Assembly: GCA_024811115.1 (NCBI GenBank) | Contig: JAKOGH010000890.1 | Location: forward strand, 1 to 64,000 | Direction of reading: 5' to 3' | DNA length: 64,000 nucleotides | DNA from: Terana coerulea | Taxonomy: Eukaryota; Basidiomycota; Agaricomycetes; Polyporales; Phanerochaetaceae | In this document: positions 47,575 through 59,315 of the stretch, in pieces | How the letters are laid out: each line of letters opens with the position of its first letter | Numbering within the stretch: position 1 is the stretch's first letter | Made by a program: the position numbers and the translations under genes | The notes under the pieces: generated by a model | Database searches by the model: none | The model's input: the letters and a program-made list of their open reading frames with translations, nothing else | Told to the model about the DNA's origin: nothing

Positions 47575-48221
47575 CATCTTGGACGAGCTCACTGTATAGG
47601 CACGAACGGGTCGAGGGTGTAGGTTATGGGATAGGTTTGACGGGTGACCGGTGACCGTTGGGGGATAAGACAGATCTCGACCGCAGGCAACGCCTCGGAG
47701 ACTAAAAAGGACCGCTGAGGCGCTCTAACTGTCAGGATGAGCACAGAGACGGATCTGCCCGAGACCGCACAGCCCAAGTATTCCCTGTCGAGGATTTGTG
47801 ACTCTGAATGTATTGCCAAGTTCACAGCGGCTGTAAGTGGCGTTCAGGGGCTGCTGAGTTCGTGAACAATACCGAAAAGACAGCTGTGAAAAAGATCCGT
47901 AAATGTGAGAAAAATTATAGAAAAGCGCACCCATCAGTGCTCACAAGGAATTTCAGATGTCCTCGCCCCGCAGTGACTGCAGGTTTGCTCAGTGAGCCCA
48001 AACCGAGGTGGCTCGGAGGAAAGAGCAGCGGGACGCCGCCGCCGCCGCCGAACGTCTGAGCTTCGGCATCTCGGCCCGTCCTGCCTGTGCGGGTCACAGG
48101 ACCACAGCGTATCACGCGTCACGCGTCAGTGTTTCGTGCAGTTCGCTCAGTTCTTGCTCGGTGCTTGGCGTGATAGCTCGACTCCATATTCACTTACACC
48201 TCGGCTGTATTCCGAAACATC
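47575..48221. promoter_or_regulatory. Shared promoter region of metacaspase B and U3-associated-like copy 2
   Basis: Conserved with 42663-43317: the inverted repeat GCCGAACGTCTGAGCTTCGGC, CATCTCGGCCCGTC, GCGGGTCACAGGACCACAGCG, then two ACGCGT boxes (48114-48119 and 48121-48126) about 100 bases before the plus-strand ATG. The retained motifs, amid diverged sequence, suggest functional sites. Confidence 0.5.
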
Positions 48222-49245
48222 ATGCCTAGGAGTCCCTCACCCAGTGATGACGATGCTCCTGAAGCTTTCTCGTTCAGCACATCCAAAAAGACAGCGAAAG
48301 GCGAGACCGACGCTCTGCAGAAATTCCACGCGGAGGAAAAACAGAAACTGAAGGAGAAAAGGAGGCAGAAGGATAGCGCTTTGAAGGAGAGGAAGGCTCT
48401 GGCGAAGGGCAAGGGAAAGGGAAAGACCACAGTTTTTGACGCGGAAGAGGATGAGGAGGAAAGTGCTGGTGCGAGCGCAAGCGGAGGTCCTTCGAAAGGA
48501 GGAGCTGGAAGCGCGTATGGCCAGGGCGATGATGGATGCAGAGCAGGAGTCGGGTGATGAAGAGGACGATGAGCTTGACGCGGAAGGTTCAGAGGATGAG
48601 AACGAGGACGAGGACCTGGGATCCGACGAGGAGCTTGAAGGGCACGACGAAGATGTATCCATGGGCTCGGAATCCGACGACGAGGATCTTCCTCCACCCA
48701 AAAAGTCAGCGTTGAAACAAAACTCAACAAGAGCGTCGCAAAGTAAAGACTACCTGCCGGATCACTTGTTTGCCTCCGCTTTCTCGCAATTACCGACTGA
48801 AGTGCCGTCTTCGTCGAAACTAAAGTCGAAGAGCCGGGCAGACTCGCCCCCACCTAAGAAGCGGAAGCGGGCCAAGAAGTCGACGAAGGAGATCGTCATC
48901 GGGTGAGTTTCTCCTCTTCTCATTCGAGCTGTTGATCTAATGGATACTGGTACCTGTATAGGTCTCGTGTGGTTCGTACGCTGCCGTCCGTCTCAGAACG
49001 CCCAACTACAACGACACAGGGAGCTCTAGCTCCGCAAACCATCGTTAACAAATTCGTAAATCGAAGTCTCAACGTCCACGGCGACGCGAAGAACGCGAAG
49101 CTTCGTGGCTGGGAACGTCGAGCCGGTGCGCAGTCCCTCGCATTCTTTTACACGGGTACATGCTGAACGCTCATGTGCGGTTTTAGCAAATATTGGTGTC
49201 ATGAAGCGGTACGGGCCTGCAGCAAACTTCGTGCGTGATTCATGA
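48222..49245 (+). CDS. U3 snoRNA-associated / Utp16(Bud21)-like protein, copy 2
   Basis: Three exons: 48222-48902, 48962-49125 and 49187-49245. The N-terminus is Ser/Asp-rich with a long Lys/Glu helix (FHAEEKQKLKEKRRQKDS), then strongly acidic patches (GDEEDDELDAEGSEDENEDED). Next is YLPDHLFASAF and a basic nuclear signal (PPPKKRKRAKKS). The C-terminal block is RVVRTLPSV..., IVNKFVNRSLNVHG, GWERRAANIGVMKRYGPAANFVRDS. DHLF plus this C-terminal block fits the U3-snoRNA-associated family, whose yeast member Utp16/Bud21 is in the small-subunit processome. I am moderately sure of the family. One extra G near 48498-48499 shifts frame between SGGPSK and EELEARMARAMMDAE; copy 1 is in frame there (SREELEARM). 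About 300 residues. It is the only intact copy. Confidence 0.65.
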
Positions 49246-49665
49246 CCTTCCCCGGCTCATCGAACCAGCCGTCTGTACCCCTCCATGGATACCACACAAT
49301 ATTTGGTCAAATGGGCTTGGATGTGGCTACTTAGACGTATCACTCACGCTTCATACATTGCTCAAAATGCACCTTCTGCTCCCCTCAGTCAATATATGCG
49401 CGACGACTAGGAGGCGCGAAGATGCGTAGTCAAGGTCAGTCTTACTCGTTCCTCCGTTTGCTACGGCTGGCCGCACCCAGATAAACGGACAGATTCACCT
49501 GTGTCTGCGGGTCGTATGATCTGGGTCTCTTGGAGCAGGAACGAAAATGGTGTTATGTAGGCTAATACACTCACCTAAGCCGGATGTGCAACATGAAGAG
49601 CATTAGACATTCTATCAACAAACAACAGGGCGATACTGGTATCCGATACGTCCTCCCTTTATCCA
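49246..49665. other. Intergenic (convergent)
   Basis: No coding signal. 3' regions of the plus-strand U3-associated-like gene and the minus-strand kinase-like gene. Confidence 0.4.
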
Positions 49666-50864
49666 TTAAATAGTGTACTGATGATTTGCCGGACTGAGCC
49701 TTCTGCAGGGGGACACCACACGACACCACGCAAATCCTCTCAGCCTCTTGCAGAGCTTGAAAGAATTAGGGCTGGGTCTGTGCGTCATCTGCACCGATAC
49801 CAACGCGTTTTTCTGGCAGCTAAACAGATCCCTTGTGAGTACAGTGACCACGTCAAATGGGTCGCTGCTCACCATGGTCCCGTGAAATAGGTGCCACGTC
49901 TCCGCTAGCTCCTGGAGCAGCGCTTGTTTGTATACCCGCGTTCTCAGACCACCTTTCGAGGTCTCCTGCACCACAGGCCATGCCCTGTCAAAGTCTACCC
50001 ATACAACACGGTCATCTGGTAACACCAGCACATTACGGGGAGCGATGTCTGCATGGAGCAAGTACGACGCATGCACGTGATACAGTCCCCGTAAAGCTGC
50101 GTCAACGAGAGGAAGGGTGATAGTTCTGTTGGAGATGGGCTTCGCATCGGGGAAGAATTCCAGGAGCAACGTCTTCGGAGGCCCCAAGTCAGACTTGAGT
50201 GAGTCAAGATCGTTCTGACGACCAGGTACGTTCAAGATGTTTTCTATGTCACTCTCGGAGAGCTCAAGCCAACCATAACAGTTTGGCACGACGCCCTTCT
50301 GGCAAGCACCGTAATGAATGAGGTGTGCGTACGCATCCCTTTCGCGCGCGAATCGTACAATGGGATTGGCCGGAGCATCGATTCTCTTGCGATAGAGTTC
50401 CCATTTGGGGTCCTTGTTACGGAACTACATTGCACGTGAGCAATACTGGTAGGTCGCGCATTTATGCGTGGGCCACATACCACCTTCAGCAATCTCAGCT
50501 CTTTCCCGACCAGCACTTTGAATAGGGGTGTGTTTCCAGTGGGGTGGATCTCCTCCGTGAAAACAAGTGTCTCAGACAGCTTCAGCTGCGCGAGCGGCGG
50601 AGGAACTTGGAAGTCCGGATACGGATATACGGTGTCCTGCAAACGAGGGTCCCCCACATATAGAGGATTCGTGCCGTAGCACGTAGAGAGAGGATTGAAG
50701 CCAGTACGGAGGACTATATCGCGCACTGCGGCGCGGAGCTCGACCGTATCTGCCGCCTCATACGGTGCATGGGGCGTGAGATTGAAAGGAGGTGGGTCGA
50801 GCTCGAAAGGATTGATTTCTGGATAGTGCTCCAGAATAAACGATGATATCTGCAGAGTTGACAT
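49666..50864 (-). CDS. Protein-kinase-like (APH/kinase-fold) protein of Agaricomycete type
   Basis: The kinase-fold core is visible in the second half. LLHADIAPRNVLVLPDD supplies the catalytic-loop Asp and Asn, and VVWVDFDRAWPV replaces DFG as metal-binding Asp. Upstream are LFKVLVGKELRLLKVV (possible beta-strand lysine) and RFARERDAYAHLIHYG before PNCYGWLELS. Such kinase-like proteins are numerous in mushroom-forming fungi and mostly uncharacterised. One intron (about 50420-50485) joins LLKV to FRNKDPKWELY. The start at 50864 (MSTLQISSFILEHYPE) is preferred over an upstream in-frame ATG at 50966. The last 60 residues after VSSDPFDVVTVLT are less convincing and may include a missed intron. 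Substrate unknown. Confidence 0.65.
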
Positions 50865-50966
50865 CGCAGGGAGAACATGCACACTGGCGGCAGGTTGGAG
50901 ACACCGAATCTTTGTGGATCTGGTTCGTTTTATCTCGGTGGTTTTCTGTGCAGTGGTACACGTCAT

Positions 50967-51310
50967 TCACAGGGTCTAGTGTCGGAGAGTTGATTTGATT
51001 TTCCGACGTCTGAGCCTTGCGCCTTGAGACCAATCTTCTAGCCTACTACAGGCTACTAGACGCAGCGAGTCAAATGCTAAACGCAAACCATAGGCAGCAC
51101 ACATCGTGTCAGTTGAGAGGTATTGGTTTCGGATTACTCGTAAACAGAAAGCAGCATGATATTCGTGTCGGTATTTAGCCCTATGAATACATTACAATAA
51201 TACATATGTGGATTGAGCATGGTCATCGTGAGTTGTGATTATATCAGAGACTACAGCAAATATTACGCAGAGTCCGCTTGAGGCAGGGCCCAATAAAATA
51301 ACAGCGAGAA
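50967..51310. other. Intergenic
   Basis: Promoter of the kinase-like gene and A/T-rich 3' flank of GCN2 (AATACATTACAATAATACATATG near 51185-51210). Nothing coding. Confidence 0.4.
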
Positions 51311-54300
51311 TTACAGAGTGATGAGGAAAGGGCGTTCTTCCTTCACTGCAAAGAGGATGAGATACTTGCCGCCGTCAGCCTTGCGTCTGACCACGGCGTC
51401 GCGGATTTGATGTGCGTAGCTAGACTGCTGCGTGGGGAAGTTCGCCACCAGGGCCTTCCACGCATTTTCGTCCGTGAGCCACGTCGTGCTCTTCGTCATC
51501 TGGTCAAAGACGGCGTCGCTGACATCGACGGCCACGATAGGCACATTCGATTGGGCCATGGCGTTCTTGAGATCAACGCCGAACTCGAAGGCTATATATG
51601 CAACTCAGATACGATTCATGACGTGCAGCGATAGACTCACCTCGATCTGTGTACATCTGCTTCGTCTGCTTACGCTGTTTCTTGGCATCGCCCTGCAGTA
51701 CGAGCTGCACTTCTGGGCCAGCGGCTTCCTTAGGAGGGGCAAGAGCTTGGTTGCCCTCTAGCACAAGTGGTGCGCCAGATAGCGTCGCATCGATGCGCTT
51801 CTGCTCGGCAATTTGCTGATGCAGGAAGGGAACAAGCTCCTGCCTCGACACTGGAGCGCCGTCAATACGCAAGTCTAGTATTCGGTATGTGGCTGATACT
51901 CACATTCGTACTCTACACCCCTTAGAACGCTCTTCACCTTGAAGGCAGTTTGGTCGCGACGCGCAGTGCGAGGACGGGGATATACAATGAACCTGCGCCA
52001 TTTGTCAAATACGTCCAGACTAAGAGGGAAAGAAGGGCGACTTACAGGATTCCTTCTCTCGAACATTGCTCAACGACGTTCTCGTGTTCGATGGTACTCA
52101 AGCCATGCTCGTAAAGGAGATCGGCGCTGATGTTGTTCCGCCACAACAGGGAAGTCACCTCGAGGCGGTCAGCCATGTGCCCTGACTGTTGGGATACAAC
52201 ATAGACGTCGCATCGTCGAGGGCTCCAGTATCCGTACGACTTGCGATCCTTCAACATAGACTTCTGCGACACGCTCTGGAACGATGCGAGAGCCACAGTG
52301 ATCTTCTCGAGGGAAATCTGCAGCGAAACCGCACACAGACCCTCCGCTCTGGTCCTAACGGGAGCTGAACCGGTTGATGAACTTGTCATAGCTAAGAGAC
52401 TGTCAGCCTGTATGTGATGACATTTGGTCCAGGAGGACTCACCGGCCACCCACAGCCAGAGTATCGGACTTCTTCTGGTGGGGCTGTTGGCGTTTGACGA
52501 CCTCGAAACAGAGCCCATCAAAGACCGAGTTCGGGTTCCTCAACATGAAGAGCGGGTGGAAGTAGATCGTTCGCGTCACTCCTGCGGCAAGAACGAATTG
52601 CATGGTATCCTTCACCTCCTGTGCGGCTTGGTGCATGCTGATGACGAGAGATGGTGACACTCGATCAAGCCTGGAGAGCATCTCATCCACATCCGCATCT
52701 GAGCACGTCTATGTTAACAACGCATACAATCCGGGTAGACGGTAATTCACCTCTATCCACGAGAATATCGAAGCAGTCCATGAAGGTACGAGGCACTCCC
52801 TTCTCAGCCAGTAGCTGGCGCCGTTGCGAAGGCGAAGCGTTGGATTGCACAAGTATCTTGAGCACCTCTGGCCGCAGCTGCTCGGCGATCTGCTCGAAAA
52901 GAGTATCATAAACTGGACAGAAGGTCAGATGAAGCCATTTAGCGATAGTTGGAGACTGAACTGACTCTTGGTATGGGATAGATGGATATCATACTTCTCC
53001 AGGTTGGCGAAACTGTCCAGACAGCCGTTGACGAGAGAGATAGCTTCGGCTACAGAGGCAGTAGGCCCTGCTTCAAGGTCTTGGGTGATGATGTCAAAGA
53101 CGGCTGCCTTCGAAGCTTTCGGATGACCAGCAACCGGACTGTAGCGGCAAACGTGAGCAATGTTCGAAGCACACAAAAAAGAGAAAAACTGCTTACTCTG
53201 GACGATAGATGTCGCTGATATGGAACCTTTTGATTCGGCGAATGTTGATGCGAGCGGCCATGCGGGCGAAAGGTGCGAGGGGGTTGTTCGGTAAGGAAAC
53301 AACGTCACCATTACGATCTAAGAATACCGCGCGCGAGTAGTCCTCGTCTGGGTTGAGAACGGGCAATAGCAACGGCGGCTCCATGTCAATCGCGCCGTGT
53401 AGGCGGAAGATCTGCACCATGCGATCGTGAACGATGCCATTGAGAGTCGTGTGTTCTGGAAGTTCGTCTTGGTCGTAAAGGAATCCGTGAGAAGGCTTTG
53501 TGCTCTGGCTGAAAAGAGTGGATAGAACGGATTGACGGTATGGTGAGTCGTGCTTGACTATGGGGTTGTTAGCATCTTTCGCGTGCCTTGGTGGAGCAAT
53601 ACTCACCAATCGAGTTTCAGGGTATCCTTGAAGAATTCGTCCTCGACTCGTGGCGGAAGCAGATTGCTTTGTGAGAGTTCGAGCGCACTTGGTCGTTCGT
53701 CGGGGTCATGCTTCAGAAGCCAGCCGATGACTGTAATACAAGTAGTCAGTGTATGTCGGCGTAAAACCAATGTTGCTCAACGCACTCTGCCTCTGCCTCG
53801 ATCTCTGATGATCCCATGCTGATGGAAACTCGATAGAAGGTTTTCTCAGATTCTCCAGTACAACAATGCGCTCGAAGCCGGTGGCGAACGAGTAGTTCAT
53901 CTCGAAGAAGACAATCTAGGCACGAACATCAGCTCTTAGTCATGGATGAGTTGACCATCGCACTTACACCAAGGCTGTATATGTCAGCCTTCGCATGATT
54001 TCGTGCCTTCCCTTTCGCCGACTGCACTTCGGGAGCGATGTAGAGCCGAGTTCCAACATCTTCCGCCGCAATGAGTTCTAACAGTTACCGAGCTTCATGC
54101 AGCACATAGTACGTACCGAGGGTCATGTCAGCCTCAATTGCAGGGGTGAACAGAAATTCAGCGGGATCGACAACTGCGAGACTGGATGTCGCCAACCCGA
54201 AGTCCCCGACTACGAACATGTGTCAGCGCGGTGAATGGACAACGCGGGTGTAATCTCACTCTTGCAGTCCCCCTTGCCATCTAGAAACGGTGAGATTGTG

Positions 54301-57300
54301 TACCTAATGTGGAATATACGTTCATGCGTACCGATAAAGATGTTCGTCAGTTTGATGTCCCGGTGAAGCTGATCGACGCACTTAGGAATATTCTTCAATA
54401 GTATCATAGAGAAAAAGCTCACGATATTTAGACTCGACATGTGAACGAGTGCGTCGACTATCTGTTGGAATAGCCGCCATGCTTCGGACTCTGAGACGCC
54501 CTCGGCGATTCGCTAGGATGGTCTCGCTTAGTATCACCAACATCGGTTCCGTCGCAGCTGGACTCACCTCTTTCAATGTCTGGCGCTCGACGTATTCCTA
54601 GCAGTCGAGGTGAGTGCGCTTAATCCAATGCTCAAATACGGTCACATACCATTTGAATGTATAAGGTGCGTGATACCGCAGGGATGGGCGGGGTCGCCGG
54701 CCCCCTTGTGGCTTGACTGATTCGGCCATTGATGGGAGAAATGTCCCGTCTTCGTCTTCCGAACTGCTCTCCCCGCTTGCGAACTCTCCCTCATCTGAGC
54801 GAGGGGAGCCGCTGCGAGTGAAGGTGACTGCAGGGAAACTGTGACTTGGCGTCTCGTAGTCCAGGTCGTCTAAGTTGATTGCGAAGGGATCGCTCTCTTC
54901 TTCTTCGGCGACCTCATTGGTGGAGTGCCCGTTCGGAACGGAGGTGCCCGCCGACGAGCCGACGGTCGAAGTCGCCGTGGAGAAATCGTCCGTGGTCTCA
55001 ACCCAAGTGGTGTAGTAGCGCACGATGTATCGATGGTTCAGACGACTTAAAGTATCAACCTCTCGGAAAATCTTCTGGTCGCTCTGGCTCGTACGTAAAC
55101 GAATCTTCTTGACTGGGATAATGTCGGTGAGTGTATTTCAAGATACTTAGTCGAATGAATGCTGACCTGCATAGATTCTGGAGTCCATTTTATTCCGTGC
55201 TTTGACCACTGAACCAAATGCACCTCGTCCCTGTAAACAATCTTTAGCGAAAACGAAGGCAGCTGTCCGATGAAGTTCTTACCAGAAGCTCGAGCTCCTC
55301 CCAGTCCTCCTTCCATCGACTGATATGTCGAGGCCTGGCAGACATGGCCTTGTTGAAGTAGTCTGACTCAGGCGACCCGCTGTAGTTGGTGACGAGCGGA
55401 GTCTTCGGGCCGTTGACTATAAACTCGTTAGTAAAATACTTTGAAGCGTGAAGCAGTACTTACCGTTGATGACTATAGCGTTCGTGCCCCGTAGACCAGT
55501 GCCCAGAGCGGCGCCTGCCATGCTGGCAAGCAATGCGTGAGGCGAGACATGCTTCTTCGGCGGCGCAAGCATGTTGAGCGCATGCTGTTGCATGTTGCTT
55601 GATATAGATGCTATAGATCCCGCTTACTTCCGGTACTTCATTAAGTGAAATGAAACTTACAATGCTTGAGGGCAAGATGGAAGTCTGGATAATGCTCCAT
55701 CACGTTGAGACCTATCAACATCTGTAGCAGTATGATCCCGACGGAATGCACGTCTCGATTCTTCGTATACTCCAGCGGGGAGTCGAGGGCATCTTTGGTA
55801 AGCCAACCCTCGGCAATGTTGTGGTACTCTGCCTTTGCGTCTGAGGTACGGAGAAATCGCTCCGATCGATTCATGTCCAGCAACGCAACGTAGTACCCGA
55901 TATTAAACACCTTAATCATCTTGGGATCGCCGGAATGCTTTCCGGCAACTAGCCCAACACATCTCGTACTCAGCCCCCGGTGGATGATGTCGACGGTGTG
56001 GAGAGCGTTGAGAGCAGACAAGATCTGTACAACGTAGGCCTAGAAGGCAATGCGTTCATCAACCAAAACACCTGTAATTCGTGGTTCCGCACATACCGAT
56101 GCACGCTCCTCCCGAAGAGAATCACAGTCCTCCAGGATATCATGTAGGGTAACAGTCGGGCGTCTCTCATGCAGGATGCAGAGCTTGGGTGGGCTGTTAG
56201 TGTTGGGCAGGATGAGCTTCGATGCAAGCACTGCAAGCAGGTTGGCATGCCGAACGCTAGCAAGGCGTCGAAGATCGTCACTAAGACTCTTCAGCTTCTT
56301 ACGACCCTGTGCCGTCGAATAATATCGTGACGGGAACTCGACAACGAGAAGCTCGAGGCGCAAAGGGCGTTCACTTGAGGACATCGGCTCCGCTTGCCAA
56401 ACGGTTCCCAGACATTCTAAGACTTCGTCTGAGAGCAGGCGAGAAGACGACATGTCGACAACGCACCTTTCTGCGATTGGAATAGCTTCACATGGGAAAA
56501 CTTGGTGCCTTGCCAAACGACTTCTTCTGGGAACGATTCCGTGCGTGTGCCGCTTTCGACAACGATATCCGCGCCCGTCTCAGTCGCATCGGACTCCGAC
56601 CGCTCGCGCGTCCGACTGATTCTAGCCCGTTCTGCTTGTTGTCGCTCTGCGTCTGCGCGTATTTGCTCCTCGAGTTCTTGCGTACGCTGCGCCTCGCGCC
56701 TCAATGCTTCTTCAGTTTCGGCTTCTTCGCGTTGCCTTCGCGCCTGTGATGGAGAAAGAGGGGAACACGTGAGTAACCATATCAGACGCAGAGATTGTCG
56801 GATGGAACTGAATGGTGACCAGAACCGTGGAGGGTCATGTGGAAGGAGACACGGAAACTTACCTGCTCGGCCTCCAGAGCGCGTTGATTCATCTGCGTTG
56901 CTAGCGAACCAACGGGCTCTACAGGAGGAGCGACGTTGTTCTGGAGCCAGTCCTGGGCTGCGGCTACGACCTATATAGTGAGTCATAATGAGTACCAGTC
57001 ATCCAAGAGTGGTGCCGGGATATGTGAAGAAAGCGGACCAGGGAAGAAGCTAAGATAGGCTCTGTATTAAGGGACGGATACGGCACATCAAGGCACTTGG
57101 AGATGCCAGAAGGCGCTGCGAACCCACACAGATGACCCTTTAGGCTATCGAGGATATCGAAGTGACTTGATTATCCATCGTGGTAGCCACGTATAGGAGC
57201 GCATACGCTTGTGTAGAGCTGTAGTAGTTGCCGCAGGGGAACTCTTACAGGAAGTGGTCATCCAACATGCACAGAGATTCGTGGCGAGACAAGAGGATGA

Positions 57301-57845
57301 TATATGCTGCGGAGTGATCCACATATGGACACCGAGAGTGGAAGGAGCGATTGCGGGTTGGGTAGAGTGTGGAGGGCGAGGCTGCTCAGACAGAAGGCGC
57401 ACTTACCGAGAAGACAGTCTCCGTATCTTTCGCTTTCTGCGTCTCCGCATGTATCAGGGAAGAGAGTTTCGTTATATGATGTGGCTTCAACCCTTCATAT
57501 TGTTGCTGAATGGTAAGTATGGGTGGAGCCAAGGTAGGGTATGTCTTGGGGAACCTGGTAGAACTTCGATCAGCGAGACCAAAGCGTAGGATTGTGGATA
57601 ACGCACTTAATTTGAAGATTGAAGTAAATCGTGGAAGCATGGTCTGGGTCTGGATGTCGAACACGTATAATAAACTCTGGTAGACGAGGTGCTCCCTTCA
57701 TGACTCTTAGCATTGCACACGACCAATACAGCCTGAATACACACCTTCCAAGCCTTTGGAGGGGGCAATCAATAAAGTCTTCTCCGTAAATGCTCTTCAG
57801 CGCGGTGATCTCTTCCTGTTGTCGATTCTCTGGAGGGTCGTCCAT
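51311..57845 (-). CDS. GCN2: eIF2-alpha kinase GCN2
   Basis: Sensor of uncharged tRNA that phosphorylates eIF2-alpha in the cytosol and activates general amino-acid control. All five GCN2 modules occur in order. RWD domain: 57845 to about 57400 (QQEEITALKSIYGEDFIDCP; FPKTYPTLAPP). Charged coiled coil: about 56950-56600. Pseudokinase: about 56430-55650 (IIHRGLSTRCVGLVAG, lacking the catalytic Asp). Active kinase: about 55250-53600 with GRGAFGSVVKA, the VKKI lysine, a long acidic insert, LHRDIKLTNIF, GDFGLAT, GTRLYIAPEV and HDPDERPSA. HisRS-like region: about 53560-52050 (KHDSPYRQSVLSTLFSQ; FRLHGAIDMEPPLLLP; FHISDIYRP). C-terminal ribosome-binding domain to 51311. Many short introns. The RWD-coiled-coil junction (57100-57400) is the least certain part. 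No frameshift was found in the parts I traced. It is divergent from 58186. Confidence 0.92.
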
Positions 57846-58185
57846 GACTCGGGTAGGTTGTTGCGGGTGGGGCCAACAAGATGAAACTTGTTGCTTGAGA
57901 GGGGAGGCCTTAGCGGACCTCAGCAGCTCAAGCCGACATCAACATCGCGCTCTGTCGTTCAAAGGTCGTCGTAAAGGTGAAGAAGGAAGGAAAGAATACC
58001 AAGCTAGAAATAGAGACCGCAAGAGCCTTGAGGCCGCAACGATGCGCACACGTGACTCATTTAGACATGAGATTCAATGATCTGTACGTACATTCTGATC
58101 CCAGATTTGCTGCCGATCAAACAGTTACGGATGTTTCAAGCGCCGCCTTTCGCACGTTTCGCAGCAGCCACCACACCCCTGCAAT
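57846..58185. promoter_or_regulatory. Divergent promoter between GCN2 and the 58186 gene
   Basis: 340 bp head-to-head spacing. No TGACTC Gcn4-type core at a persuasive position apart from GTGACTCATTT (58051-58061), which contains a near-palindromic TGACTCA bZIP site. Its use for Gcn4-like feedback is only a suggestion. Confidence 0.4.
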
Positions 58186-58823
58186 ATGTTTCCCTCGACG
58201 AGCAACCCTTCTGCGCTTTTTGGGCCCCTCAGCTTCAGCGACGCCTCATTTGGATCCCAGACATTCTCATCGCAGTCGATTCCGGACGGTCTAGGTGGTG
58301 GGGAGCGGAATCCTCAGGAAGAGTTCAAGCAGAACATACATCTCGTGCAACAGCAGCTAGCCAGGATCCAGGGCCATGCAAGGAGCGTGCTGGCAGGAAT
58401 GTGGGTATCAAGGCTCTGCATAGCATTAGCGACAGGCTAATCCGAGCATCTTTATTGTCATCAGTGAACATGCGTATCAGCCGGGGACGAATCCCATCCA
58501 GACTGCAGGTAAGCACGAGGCATCCGCTGAGCTGAAGTTGAATTGCAGCGCATGAAAGCAATCTGACACGTCAAAAGCGGACTCTAGTTCATTGAAGCAA
58601 GCGTTGCAGGATCTCGCTGAGTTTCTGAGGCAGACTGGTATCGGAGCTCTGCCTATCTTGGACTCGGCCAACCCGCTGGCGGCATTACCCGACTGAGGAG
58701 AAGCTGCAGGAGGACATTGCGAAGTCTATCGAGGTCGAGTACACGAAACATCAACGGCTTCAAGAAAGTGCTTCCACGGCATTCAATCTGTTGACCGCCG
58801 TCGACCAATCTTTGAAGAAGTAA
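58186..58823 (+). CDS. Small alpha-helical protein of unknown function
   Basis: Unrecognised. Spliced reading gives a Ser/Phe/Gly-rich head (MFPSTSNPSALFGPLSF), then helices FKQNIHLVQQQLARIQGHARS, IEHAYQPGTNPIQTA, LKQALQDLAEFLRQTGIGALP, and after a frame change EEKLQEDIAKSIEVEYTKHQ with LQESASTAFNLLTAVDQSLKK. The frame changes at a CCC run (58688-58690): with CC the text runs on as LAALP-TEEKLQ to the stop at 58821-58823, with CCC it stops at once. I read it as one gene of about 165 residues, probably a helical subunit of a larger complex. It is head to head with GCN2. Confidence 0.6.
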
Positions 58824-59315
58824 CCCCAGTTCATGCCCTTGCCCATCGTGCTCATGTGGAGTGGTTGGTACGCAAATGTGTGGCGTAATGACTGAATTTT
58901 TACTAAGGTCGATTGCTAGGACGGTCATGTGTACCGTACAACCCTCGCCACTCTGATCCACAACTCATCATGACCATCCGCCTTCAGTCCGTCAATACTG
59001 CTATCAATATCCTCTCCGTCGGCAACGTTAGATCCCAGGTCAGCCCTCCTCAGCATGTCAACTAATACTGAGTTTGTCCAGTGTCTTCCTTCGATGACTC
59101 CCCGCAATTGAGCAGCGAGGCTTGTTCTTGTGGATGGTATCAACATTCGTACTACACTGCTACTATTAAGTAACTACTGAACTCGTAAAATACTGTTGAC
59201 CGATGTACATGTATTATTCTGTTGTGTAAGTGATAAAGCGAACAAGTGATATAGCGAACGGACGAATTATAAAGGTTACGGTATGATGCCGTGTGCGTGA
59301 ATAGCAGAGTGGGTA
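58824..59315. other. Intergenic (convergent 3' regions)
   Basis: No coding signal on either strand that I can support. Confidence 0.4.

Larger units (their letters stand above)
45366..48830. repeat. Tandem duplication unit 2 (metacaspase plus divergent partner)
   Basis: Direct repeat of 40453-43820 in the same orientation, separated from it by the lysine-rich gene at 43910-45056. The U3-associated-like gene continues past this unit to 49245, so the duplication breakpoint in unit 1 falls inside that gene. Confidence 0.8.
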
